Source of the DNA: Peptoniphilus obesi ph1 | GTDB taxonomy: Bacteria; Bacillota; Clostridia; Tissierellales; Peptoniphilaceae | Assembly (NCBI RefSeq): GCF_000311865.1 | Contig: NZ_HE978580.1 | Location: 731,980 to 795,979 of the forward strand | Reading direction: 5' to 3' | Length of the DNA stretch: 64,000 bases | Shown here: positions 27,280 to 35,413 of the stretch, piece by piece | Layout of the letters: each line of letters starts with the position of its first letter | Numbering within the stretch: the stretch's first letter is position 1 | Position numbers and translations under genes: made by a program | The notes under the pieces: generated by a model | Seen by the model: the letters and a program-made list of their open reading frames with translations, nothing else | Databases searched by the model: none | Told to the model about the DNA's origin: nothing

Positions 27280-29643
27280 TTAATTAAAATTTTGTTCTGT
27301 TCTAGCTATTATTTCATCTTGAAGTGGTTTATCAATGTTATTGAAATAATCACTATATCCAGCAACTCTTACTATTAAGTTTTTATAATTTTCTGGATGC
27401 TTTTGAGCATCTTTTAAAGTATCTCTGCTTACTACGTTGTATTGGATATGGTGTCCGCCTAGTTTGAAATAGGCTCTTACTAAACCAGTCATACCATCAA
27501 GTCCTTTTTCACCATATGCTACAGATGGAGTGAATTTTTGATTTAGTAGACATCCACCAGTTCTTGATTGGTCCATCTTTGCACAAGATTTAACAACTGC
27601 TGTAGGTCCATTCGTATCTGCTCCCTTTGATGGAGAAATACCATCGTTAAGTGGTAGACCTTTCTTCCTTCCTTGAGGAGATGCTCCCATTACCTTACCA
27701 AAATAAACGTGGCATGTTGTTGGTAGCATATTGATTCTGTGTTTTCCACCTCTGCCAGCAGGTCTTCCTGTTACTTCGTCATAATACATATTGAATATAT
27801 TAGTTGTAATATCATCTGCATAGTCATCATCATTACCAAATTTTGGTGTTCTGTTTGCTACAAGATGATATAAATCGTCATATCCTTCAAAGTTATTATC
27901 TAAGGCTTTTAGAAGATCATCCATAGTGAATTTTTTATTATCAAAGATATTGTATTTAATAGCTGATAAGTCATCAGTTATATTACCAATTCCAACTCCT
28001 TGGATGTAGGTAATATTGTATCTTGCTCCACCTTGGTTGTAGTCCATACCTTTTTTAATACAGTCATCAATAATAACTGATAAGAATGGTGCTTGCATAT
28101 ATTTATAGAATATGCCAGAAATAATATTATTTCCTTTAACTTTTATATCTATAAAGTGATGCATTTGTTTCTTGTAGGCATCTAATAATTCTTCATAGCT
28201 TGTGAAGTCTCTTGGATCTCCAGTTTCTAATCCGATCATCTTGCCAGTATATGGATCTCTTCCGTTATTTAGTGTTATTTCTAATACTTTTGGTAGGTTG
28301 AAATAACCTGTTAAGATGTATGCTTCTTTACCAAAGGCTCCAGTTTCTGTACATCCACTAGTACCTCCGTCTCTTGCATCTTCTATTGATTTTCCAGCAT
28401 TTAGAAGCTCTTTTATGATTGTGTCTGCATTAAATATTGATGGTCTTCCTGTACCTACTCTTGTTACATCCACAGCTCTTCTTAAGAATTTTTCAGGAGT
28501 TTTTTCACTAATTTGAACGTTACTACCTGGTTGTAAAATTCTCATTTCTTCAACTATATCAAGAAGCATGTAGGAAAGATCGTTTACTCCATCTTCTCCA
28601 TTTGTTTTTAGTCCACCTATATTAAGTGTACAGAAATCGAAGTAAGTTCCTGATTCTTCAAGTGTTACTCCAACTTTTGGAGGAGCTGGGTTATTATTAA
28701 ATTTAATCCATAAACATTCTAAGAATTCTTTAGCTTCTTCTTCAGTAATTTTTCCTTCTTCTAAATCTTTTTTATAGAAAGGATACCAATGTTGGTCAAG
28801 TCTACCTGGGTTAAATGAATCCCAAGGGTTCATTTCAGATACTACTCCAAGGTGAACAAACCAATACATTTGTATAGCTTCTCTAAATGTTCTTGGTGCA
28901 TTTTCTGGTACCCAATCACAAATTTCAGCAATTTCTAAGAGTTCTTTCTTTCTTTTTTCATTGCTTTCTTTTTCTGCCATTTGTCTAGCTAGTTCAGCAT
29001 GTCTTTTACCTTGGATTATCATAGCATCGCAAGATATTAACATTGCTCTTAGATTTTCTCTTTTATCAAAGGCTTTTGGATCATTTAAAAAGTCTAGTTT
29101 ATCAATTTCATCTTGAATATCCTTTTTAAAGTCTTTCATACCTTTTTCATAGATTTTTTTGTCTCCTGCTGTATGTCCTGGTCCTCTTTGTTCCATAAAT
29201 TCAGTCCACATTCCAGCTTCATAACAATCAATCCACTCTTGGTCTAATTCATTAAACATCTTATATCTTGTAGATTTATTTTCCCAATAAGGAATGATTT
29301 CTTTTTCTTGAATTTCATATGCTGATTCTGGAACTTTAAATGGTACTTTGTGTCTATCATTCATTAGATGATAGTCTTCTAGGGTGTGACAGCATAGTTC
29401 TGGGAAAGTTGATGTTGCAAGTGGTGCTTCTCCTCTTTCTCCAACAATTAATTCATCTTCGCCAATATATAGCGTTTTTTCTTGCATCAATTCTTTAAAA
29501 GAAAGTGCTCTAAGTTCTGGGTATGATACAGATCCTAAATATTTCTTATAAGCTCTTGTTACTATTTGAGCTCTTTCCATTGAAATATATGGAGTTGTAT
29601 TTATACTCTTTTCTTCTAACCTTTTTATTCTATCAGTTTTCAT
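27280..29643 (-). CDS. hypD: Glycyl-radical trans-4-hydroxy-L-proline dehydratase
   Basis: 787-residue glycyl-radical enzyme that dehydrates trans-4-hydroxyproline to pyrroline-5-carboxylate. The thiyl site GTSGCTETG has Cys431 and Glu433, and the radical site RVAGYSDYFNN has Gly762. Compared from memory with Clostridioides difficile HypD (789 residues), sequence runs throughout in step with a constant offset of three, including TEFMEQRxPGHT, the MNxWDxF region and LTGYxNxPKxLELTLNNG. This separates it from pyruvate formate-lyase and choline or glycerol GREs, where these segments differ. Activated by the radical-SAM enzyme encoded immediately upstream. Start ATG follows GGAGTG. The family is oxygen-sensitive. 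Confidence 0.92.
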   Translation of the reverse strand: MKTDRIKRLEEKSINTTPYISMERAQIVTRAYKKYLGSVSYPELRALSFKELMQEKTLYIGEDELIVGERGEAPLATSTFPELCCHTLEDYHLMNDRHKVPFKVPESAYEIQEKEIIPYWENKSTRYKMFNELDQEWIDCYEAGMWTEFMEQRGPGHTAGDKKIYEKGMKDFKKDIQDEIDKLDFLNDPKAFDKRENLRAMLISCDAMIIQGKRHAELARQMAEKESNEKRKKELLEIAEICDWVPENAPRTFREAIQMYWFVHLGVVSEMNPWDSFNPGRLDQHWYPFYKKDLEEGKITEEEAKEFLECLWIKFNNNPAPPKVGVTLEESGTYFDFCTLNIGGLKTNGEDGVNDLSYMLLDIVEEMRILQPGSNVQISEKTPEKFLRRAVDVTRVGTGRPSIFNADTIIKELLNAGKSIEDARDGGTSGCTETGAFGKEAYILTGYFNLPKVLEITLNNGRDPYTGKMIGLETGDPRDFTSYEELLDAYKKQMHHFIDIKVKGNNIISGIFYKYMQAPFLSVIIDDCIKKGMDYNQGGARYNITYIQGVGIGNITDDLSAIKYNIFDNKKFTMDDLLKALDNNFEGYDDLYHLVANRTPKFGNDDDYADDITTNIFNMYYDEVTGRPAGRGGKHRINMLPTTCHVYFGKVMGASPQGRKKGLPLNDGISPSKGADTNGPTAVVKSCAKMDQSRTGGCLLNQKFTPSVAYGEKGLDGMTGLVRAYFKLGGHHIQYNVVSRDTLKDAQKHPENYKNLIVRVAGYSDYFNNIDKPLQDEIIARTEQNFN

Positions 29644-29653
29644 ATAATCACTC

Positions 29654-30579
29654 CTACCCCCCTATAACAGTTAAATATTTGTTTCTTTCGAATTTTGCTT
29701 TTATGTCTTTTAATTTATTATCATCAGGTTTTTCTTCACCACTCATTTTATATTCTAAATTTAATCTTTGGTATTTTTCTCTACCCATTTTGTGGTAAGG
29801 AAGAAGATTTACCTGTTGTATGTTTTTTAAATCCTTTATAAAATCAAGTATTAAATCTATATCTTGGTCGCTATCGTTAATTCCTTCTAACAATATTAAC
29901 CTTAAAAAGATTTTTCCTTTTTTCCTTCTAATTCTTGGTCTAATTTTTTTAGATTATCAAGTATAAGACCATTATCAAGTCCTGTATACTTTTTATGTTT
30001 TTCTCTATCCATCATTTTTAAATCATATAGATAGTAGTCTACATAATCTGTAGTTTTTTGTATGTTTTCCCAAAAAGTCATTCCACTTGTATCAACTGCT
30101 ACGCTTATATCTTTATTTTTTGATTCTTTTATAAGCTCTAGTAAAAATTCAGTTTGGTTAAATGGTTCTCCTCCTGAAAATGTAACTCCACCTTCTGTGG
30201 TTTCGTAAAAGACTTTATCTTTTTCTATTTCCTTCATAACTTCTTCAAGACTTTTTACTTCTCCAACAATTTCTATTGCATCAGTTGGACAATAATATGC
30301 ACATTGTCCTTCAAAGTTACACTTATTTTTAAGATATATAAGCTCTTTTTCATTTTTTATTTTAAAAGCTGAGTTAGGGCAAACTTCAACGCATTTACCA
30401 CATAGAGTACATTTACTAGAGTTAATCATCAATTGAACTTTATTAGAAAGGCTTTCTGGATTATGACACCACCAGCATCTCAAAGGACAACCTTTAAAAA
30501 ATACTGTTGTTCTTATTCCTGGTCCGTCATGTATAGAAAATTTTTGTATATTAAATATTGTTCCTTGCATTTTTTCCAT
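29654..30579 (-). CDS. hypE: Radical-SAM glycyl-radical activase (HypE-like), -1 frameshift inside
   Basis: Installs the glycyl radical on HypD using S-adenosylmethionine. Frame 1 (from 30579) gives residues 1-221: the cluster motif CPLRCWWC (Cys31, 35, 38), two ferredoxin-like cysteine sets (57-67 and 87-97), and TFSGGEPF. It then stops at TAA (29902-29904). The missing C-terminus (KIFLRLILLEGINDS... to LTVIGG, stop at 29654) continues in the -1 frame. Joining them after codon 221 gives about 308 residues, a normal activase length. The switch falls exactly at A_AAA_AAG, so it is either programmed -1 frameshifting, a one-base loss in a homopolymer, or a sequencing error. Start follows AAGGAG. 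Confidence 0.85.
29917..29923 (-). other. Slippery heptamer A_AAA_AAG in activase gene
   Basis: On the minus strand codons 219-221 read GGA AAA AAG, giving the classical -1 heptamer in the correct phase (the heptamer used by E. coli dnaX). A purine-rich GAAGGA lies directly upstream. No strong downstream stem-loop is visible, which weakens the programmed-shift reading. Confidence 0.6.
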
Positions 30580-30693
30580 AATTTACTCCTTAATATTGTC
30601 TTAACTGCTTAATTTAGATGATTTATAGTATTATCCAAAAAAATCAATATCATTAATATACAGTTTTAGTTATTTAATAAAATAAAGTTGTAT

Positions 30694-30751
30694 TATCAAA
30701 TAATAGCAAAAATATATCATTTTGTTAATACATTTTTGCTATTATTTGATA
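30694..30751. repeat. Perfect 20-bp inverted repeat upstream of hypE
   Basis: Arms 30694-30713 and 30732-30751 are exact reverse complements around an 18-base spacer. It sits between the pruA terminator and the hypE promoter region. It could be an operator or a second transcript-end hairpin. Confidence 0.75.
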
Positions 30752-30780
30752 AAAAGAGAGAATATTACATTCCCTCTTTT
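30752..30780 (-). terminator. Terminator after pruA
   Basis: Stem 30769-30780 with 30752-30763 (one mismatch) followed on the minus strand by a T-run formed by the A-run at 30751-30755; 39 bases past the pruA stop. Confidence 0.75.
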
Positions 30781-30818
30781 ATCAAGTATATTATTCAAAT
30801 AAAATATTATTAAAATTC

Positions 30819-32414
30819 TTATTTGATAAATTCTTCCTTAACTACTCTAGGGCTTACCCATCTATACATATTGTTAATTGCTCCTGCTTTGTCGTTTGTT
30901 CCTGATAATCTTGCTCCACCAAATGGTTGTTGTCCAACAACAGCTCCTGTTGGTCTAACATTTATATAGAAGTTACCAGCTGCATCTTCAAGCATATCTG
31001 TTGCTTTGTTGATTGCATATCTACATTCTGCAAATATTGAGCCAGTAAGTCCATATGGAGATGTTTCATCAGCAAGTTTTAGAACTTCTTCATATTTATC
31101 GTCATCATATAGATAAACAGTTAAAACAGGTCCAAAAATTTCTTCTTCCATAGTTTTGAAATGAGGATCTTTTGTAAGAATTATTGTTGGGTCAATAAAG
31201 AATCCTTTTTCATCGCTATAATTTCCACCGTATATAATTTCTGCATCAGCTGAATCTTTTGCATATTTTATATAATCAGTGATGCTATTGTAAGCTGATT
31301 GATCTATTACAGCTCCCATAAATGTATCAAATTCTTCAACTGATCCAACTTTAACCTTCTTCATATCTTCGAATAAAGCTTCTTTTACATCTTCCCACAT
31401 TGATTTAGGAATATATGCCCTAGATGCAGCTGAACATTTTTGTCCTTGATATTCAAAAGCTCCATCTCTTAAAGCTCTAACTAAAAGTTTTATATCAGCA
31501 GTTTTATGAGCTATAACGAAGTTTTTACCACCAGTTTCTCCAACTAGACGTGGGAAAGTTTTATAGTTTTTAATATTTTCTCCAACAGTCTTAAACATAG
31601 TTTGGAAAGTATCTGTTGATCCTGTAAAGTGGATTCCAGCTAAATGTTCATTTGTTAATATTGGTTCTCCAATTTCTCCAGATCTACCTGGTAAGAAGTT
31701 AATTACTCCTTTTGGTAGTCCTGCTTCTTCTAACATTTGATATACAATATAGTTTGAATAAACTGCTGAAGAAGATGGTTTCCAAAGAACAACATTACCT
31801 GCCATAGCTGGTGCAGTTGGTAAGTTTAGACAAATTGATGTAAAGTTAAAAGGTGTTACTGCAAATATAAAACCTTCAAGCGGTCTAAAACTTTGTCTAT
31901 TCCAAGTTGTGTCTGTGTTAAGTGGTTGAGTTGCATAAATTTGAGATAATAAAGAAGCATTAGATTTTAAGAAATCTACAAGTTCTGCTGCTGAGTCAAT
32001 TTCTGCTTGTTTGTAAGTTTTTGATTGAGAAAGCATAGTTGCTGCATTTAATTTATTTCTCCATGGACCAGCTGCAAGTGCTGCTGCTCTTAAGAAAATA
32101 GAAACTCTATCATCCCAATCAAGTTTAGCCCAAGCCTTTCTTGCTTCAATAGCTTTTTCAATTGCTTTTTCGGCATCTTCTTTGCTTGCAAGATGATATT
32201 TACCAATTACTTTTTTATTATCGTGAGGTATTACCATATCTTGAGTATTACCTGTGAAAACTTTTTCCCCACCAATAATAAGAGGCACTTCTAAAAATTC
32301 TTCTTTTAATTTTTTATATTCTGCCATTAAATCTTTGTATTCTTTGCTATCTTTTGTGTAAGTGATAACCTTTTCATTCTTAAAAGGTATAACTTTTGCT
32401 GCAATATTTTTCAT
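30819..32414 (-). CDS. pruA: L-glutamate gamma-semialdehyde (P5C) dehydrogenase
   Basis: NAD(P)+-dependent aldehyde dehydrogenase oxidising P5C/glutamate semialdehyde to glutamate. 531 residues; PFNFTSICLNLPTAPAMAGNVVLWKPS (cofactor-binding), LVGETGGKNF (general-base Glu293), GAFEYQGQKCSAASRAYIP (nucleophile Cys327), and EIFGPVLTVYLY are in order and match the P5CDH subgroup. With HypD upstream in the pathway it sends hydroxyproline carbon to glutamate. The frame opens at a TTG at 32426, but ATG ending at 32414 with GAGG six bases before is a better start. Nearly overlaps the Lrp gene. Confidence 0.92.
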   Translation of the reverse strand: MKNIAAKVIPFKNEKVITYTKDSKEYKDLMAEYKKLKEEFLEVPLIIGGEKVFTGNTQDMVIPHDNKKVIGKYHLASKEDAEKAIEKAIEARKAWAKLDWDDRVSIFLRAAALAAGPWRNKLNAATMLSQSKTYKQAEIDSAAELVDFLKSNASLLSQIYATQPLNTDTTWNRQSFRPLEGFIFAVTPFNFTSICLNLPTAPAMAGNVVLWKPSSSAVYSNYIVYQMLEEAGLPKGVINFLPGRSGEIGEPILTNEHLAGIHFTGSTDTFQTMFKTVGENIKNYKTFPRLVGETGGKNFVIAHKTADIKLLVRALRDGAFEYQGQKCSAASRAYIPKSMWEDVKEALFEDMKKVKVGSVEEFDTFMGAVIDQSAYNSITDYIKYAKDSADAEIIYGGNYSDEKGFFIDPTIILTKDPHFKTMEEEIFGPVLTVYLYDDDKYEEVLKLADETSPYGLTGSIFAECRYAINKATDMLEDAAGNFYINVRPTGAVVGQQPFGGARLSGTNDKAGAINNMYRWVSPRVVKEEFIK

Positions 32415-32422
32415 TTCCTGCC

Positions 32423-32902
32423 TCAATCCTCCATTTTCTCAAAAATATATTCTTCTTTTAGTTCATTGTCTTCTTCTTGCATAACAACCATAGTATCTGT
32501 TTCAATAAGACCATCCAGTTTTAAGATTTCATCGTGGAATATCCTTAGATTTTCTGTAGATGAAACAAAAAGTTTAACTATTATACACTTCTGACCAGTT
32601 ATCCTGTAGGCTTTTTTTACATATATGCCTTCTCTTGATAAATCCAATATACTCTGTATGCAAGAGTTGTAATCAAGAGTATGTATATTTACTAAAACAA
32701 AAGCTTCTATGCCAAATCCTAGTTTAGAATAATCTATATCAGCTGTGTATCCATTAATTATTCCATTTTTTTCAAGTTTATTAATTCTTTGATGAATTGC
32801 TGGTCTTGAATAACTAAGTTCATTAGCAAGAGATTGGTGAGTTTTTCTGCCATCAATTAATAATTTGTTTATTATTCTTAAACTCATCCGATCAAATTTC
32901 AT
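32423..32902 (-). CDS. Lrp/AsnC-family transcriptional regulator
   Basis: 159 residues: winged-helix DNA-binding domain (DRMSLRIINKLLIDGRKTHQSLANELSYSRPAIHQRINKLEKNGIINGYTADIDYSKLG) and a RAM ligand-binding domain (VLVNIHTLDYNSCIQSILDL...AYRITGQKCIIVKLFV). Lrp-type proteins sense amino acids. It is directly upstream of pruA and probably controls it, hypED and itself, with proline, P5C or hydroxyproline as possible ligands (inference). Start is the ATG ending at 32902 behind GAAAGAAGTGA; the longer frame to 32968 is not favoured. Confidence 0.9.
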   Translation of the reverse strand: MKFDRMSLRIINKLLIDGRKTHQSLANELSYSRPAIHQRINKLEKNGIINGYTADIDYSKLGFGIEAFVLVNIHTLDYNSCIQSILDLSREGIYVKKAYRITGQKCIIVKLFVSSTENLRIFHDEILKLDGLIETDTMVVMQEEDNELKEEYIFEKMED

Positions 32903-33280
32903 AATATCACTTCTTTCAAATATTTTAACATATAGTAACTTATTTTTCAATATTTCGAATAAATACATCGAATAGTAACTATTTTTTTAATTTTTTATCA
33001 TTTTTATATATTTTTATCTTATTAAATCTAAAAATTGATAAATTGATTACGCTTTTGTAATTTTATTAAATTAATTTAATAAAATTAATACTATCTGTAA
33101 TTTATTTTTTATATACCTTTTATTAAGTAGCTTTAAACCAAAATTAATTTTATAATTTAATAATTGTAAAATTAAATTAAACAACTATATAAATACATTA
33201 AATTCTGAAACTTTTTATATAATAACTTGTCATAATTTTATAATTATTCAATAAATTAAAATATAAAATTTATTTTAGGC
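32903..33280. other. Non-coding AT-rich region upstream of lrp
   Basis: About 380 bases with no credible gene. It should hold the lrp-pruA promoter. The clearest structure is a perfect 30-bp palindrome at 33058-33087, made only of A and T. No promoter hexamers could be assigned with confidence. Confidence 0.6.
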
Positions 33281-33305
33281 AAAAAAAAAGACCCTTAGGT
33301 CTTTT
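33281..33305 (-). terminator. Terminator of the gyrA-sigB-like run
   Basis: Stem 33298-33305 with 33286-33293, CTTA loop, followed on the minus strand by a run of T. It overlaps the stop codon of the PsiE-like gene and marks the end of the long leftward cluster from dnaA. Confidence 0.85.
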
Positions 33306-33939
33306 AATCTTTTGATGATACGGCAACTTCTTCTATAAGTCCACCATTAATTTTTATTATTGTATATATATACTTATCATCTTCTATCAGTTCATCTTCT
33401 TTTAAATCTCTAGCTTCATTTTCAAATAGATTAGAAACAAGTCCACCCAATGTGTGGAATCCCTTATCATCTATTTGCAAATTGTAAAGCATATTTATTT
33501 CTTCAATTTTTGATACTGCAGAAAATATTTTATTACTATCTTGATTTAAGTATTCTACAGTTGAACTTTTTAATAAAAACTTTCTTGTTATAAATAATAT
33601 GGTTATAGCTATTACTCCTATTAATATATCTGTCATACTTTGTGATTGGATAAGTAGTTTTCTAGATATAACAAGTGTGATTAAATAAACAATTGTAGAA
33701 TCTGTTTGTGTTACTAAAAGTAGTATAAACTCCATGGCTATAACTAGCATCATAATATGTGCTAACAAATCATTAAATAGCTTTATTGAGACCTCTTTTG
33801 ATGATCCAAGTATATCTATATAATAATGTATTATATCTGGAATTGATATTAATATTGCTATTATAAGCATGATTGATATTAGGATTTCAAATAAATGTAT
33901 TAATTTACTTAGGAATAGCAGGTACTTTTTTCTATTCAT
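33304..33939 (-). CDS. PsiE-like membrane protein with CorC/HlyC-type C-terminal domain
   Basis: 211 residues. Four hydrophobic segments in residues about 10-130 (ILISIMLIIAILISIPDIIHYYIDIL, HIMMLVIAMEFILLLV, VYLITLVISRKLLI, ILIGVIAITILFITRKFLL) resemble the phosphate-starvation PsiE fold. The C-terminus (about 155-208: YNLQIDDKGFHTLGGLVSNLFE...IIKINGGLIEEVAVS) looks like the transporter-associated domain found at the end of CorC/HlyC proteins. Function unknown. It begins 12 bases after the sigma-factor gene, behind AAAGGAGAAG, and is the last gene before the terminator, so may be a target or a modulator of that system. Confidence 0.7.
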   Translation of the reverse strand: MNRKKYLLFLSKLIHLFEILISIMLIIAILISIPDIIHYYIDILGSSKEVSIKLFNDLLAHIMMLVIAMEFILLLVTQTDSTIVYLITLVISRKLLIQSQSMTDILIGVIAITILFITRKFLLKSSTVEYLNQDSNKIFSAVSKIEEINMLYNLQIDDKGFHTLGGLVSNLFENEARDLKEDELIEDDKYIYTIIKINGGLIEEVAVSSKD

Positions 33940-33950
33940 CTTCTTCTCCT

Positions 33951-34739
33951 TTATCCTTCCAAAGATCTTTTCATTTCCTTTCTCATTTTTGTAAGCACTA
34001 TTTTTTCTATTCTAGATACTGTCATCTGAGATATATCAAGTTTTTCTGCTATTGATATCTGTGTGCTGTTATTGAAATATCTTTCGATTAATATTGTTTT
34101 TTCTACTTCATTAAGATTAGCCATAGATTTTTGTAGAAATTCTTTTAATTCAATTTTATCGAAGTATTTTTCTTCTACTCCTATTAAATCCCCTAGATTA
34201 ATTTCTTTATCTTCTCCATTAAGATCATAAACAACATCTAATGATTGAGGTGAATATACTTTTGATGCTTCTAGAGTTTCTAGAATTTCTTCTGGACTTG
34301 TGTTTAAATATTCTGCTATTTCATTTACTGTCGGTGATTTTTGTTGGGTTTGAGATAAATGAATTCTTGCATTATTGATTTTTTTTGAAAGATCTTGAAT
34401 TCTTCTTGGAACTCTAATTGTCCAACCCTTATCTCTGAAGTATTTTTTTATTTCACCTATTATAGTCGGAGTAGCAAAAGAAGAAAATTCATAACCTTTT
34501 GACAGATCGTATCTTTCAATTGCATATATTAAACCAATTGATGCTACTTGGTATATGTCATCATAGTCTATACCTCTTCCTGCATATTTTTTAGATAATA
34601 TTTCTGCTATATATAGGTGCTCTTTTATTAAAATATCTCTTATTTCATTGTCTTTTGTCTCAGCATATTCTTTGAAGAGTTCTTTTCTTTCTTCCTTGCT
34701 AAGTTTTCTGTTTAAACTATGATATTGTTCTAAGTTCAT
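33951..34739 (-). CDS. SigB/SigF-type RNA polymerase sigma factor
   Basis: 262-residue group-3 sigma-70 factor. Region 2: LIKEHLYIAEILSKKYAGRGIDYDDIYQVASIGLIYAIERYD and FSSFATPTIIGEIKKYFRDKGWTIRVPRRIQDL; region 3: TVNEIAEYLNTSPEEILETLEA; region 4.2: TQISIAEKLDISQMTVSRIEKIVL. The IRVPR segment and length fit the SigB/SigF/SigG class controlled by partner switching. It follows an anti-anti-sigma and an anti-sigma gene in the order rsbV-rsbW-sigB (or spoIIAA-AB-AC). General stress response is the likelier role because no sporulation genes are seen here. Confidence 0.9.
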   Translation of the reverse strand: MNLEQYHSLNRKLSKEERKELFKEYAETKDNEIRDILIKEHLYIAEILSKKYAGRGIDYDDIYQVASIGLIYAIERYDLSKGYEFSSFATPTIIGEIKKYFRDKGWTIRVPRRIQDLSKKINNARIHLSQTQQKSPTVNEIAEYLNTSPEEILETLEASKVYSPQSLDVVYDLNGEDKEINLGDLIGVEEKYFDKIELKEFLQKSMANLNEVEKTILIERYFNNSTQISIAEKLDISQMTVSRIEKIVLTKMRKEMKRSLEG

Positions 34740-34749
34740 TTTATCTTTC

Positions 34750-35097
34750 CTATAATTCTACTATTATTGATAATTTTTCATCTTCCAGACTACTTTTGTC
34801 TACCAAGCAATCAATAATTGTCAATGATAGTGATAGTTCGTCATCTTCGTCTATATCTTTTTTACAAATTTTTCCTATTTCAATTTCAAATTTGTCTTCA
34901 TCAATGCAAAATTTCACATCAATTTCGTCTTCACATTTTAATTTTAAAGCAATGTTTAAACATTCAGAAAGTGCAATTTTAAAATCTTCTATTTTTTCTA
35001 TATCAAAATCTAGATTTGTAAGCAGTCCAGATAAAAATAATCTTATTGAAGAAAAATATTTTGCATTTGATGGAATTTTTAGTTCTATAATCTCCAT
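34750..35097 (-). CDS. RsbW/SpoIIAB-like anti-sigma factor without ATP-binding motifs
   Basis: 115 residues aligned by order and by KIPSNAKYFSSIRLFLSGLLTNLDFDIEKIEDFKIALSECLNIAL to the GHKL-fold anti-sigma kinases. The kinase motifs are lost: the N-box should have Asn four residues after Glu45 but position 49 is Ile; the DNGxG box is replaced around 73-80 (EIGKICKK); and the GLGL segment reads LSLSL (about 88-92). Therefore ATP binding and phosphorylation of the RsbV-like partner are unlikely. It may still bind the sigma factor. One base separates it from the upstream gene. Confidence 0.8.
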   Translation of the reverse strand: MEIIELKIPSNAKYFSSIRLFLSGLLTNLDFDIEKIEDFKIALSECLNIALKLKCEDEIDVKFCIDEDKFEIEIGKICKKDIDEDDELSLSLTIIDCLVDKSSLEDEKLSIIVEL

Positions 35098-35098
35098 A

Positions 35099-35404
35099 TT
35101 AATCCCTCATTTCAAAAATACTATCTAGTTTTGTTATAGAAAATAACTTCATAATATTCTTTTTAATATTTACTAGGGCTATTTTATGATCATTTTTTTC
35201 TATTTCATTCAATATATACATTAAAGCTCCTAAACCTGTTGAATCAATATATTCAAGTTCTTTTCCATCTATTAAAATATTCTTTTTATATTCATTATAT
35301 TTATTTAATGTATCTTTTTTAAAATCTTCTGTTGTGTAAAGATCAAGTTCACCTTTTGGATATATAACAAGTTCATCTTTATTTTCATAAGAAACTTCAA
35401 ACAT
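35099..35404 (-). CDS. STAS-domain anti-anti-sigma factor (RsbV/SpoIIAA-like)
   Basis: 101-residue STAS domain: LVIYPKGELDLYTTEDFKKD, then the loop EYIDSTGLGALMYIL with phosphorylatable Ser55, as in RsbV. In partner switching the unphosphorylated form sequesters the anti-sigma factor. Here the Ser is kept although the cognate kinase next door looks dead. It starts behind AGGAGGATT, ten bases after gyrA, so probably shares the gyrase transcript. Confidence 0.9.
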   Translation of the reverse strand: MFEVSYENKDELVIYPKGELDLYTTEDFKKDTLNKYNEYKKNILIDGKELEYIDSTGLGALMYILNEIEKNDHKIALVNIKKNIMKLFSITKLDSIFEMRD

Positions 35405-35413
35405 AGAATCCTC

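Noticed and set aside
33951-35404. spoIIA (sigF) sporulation operon
   Set aside because: Gene order fits both spoIIA and rsbVW-sigB, but no sporulation genes are in the window and the anti-sigma factor is degenerate; kept as SigB/SigF type.
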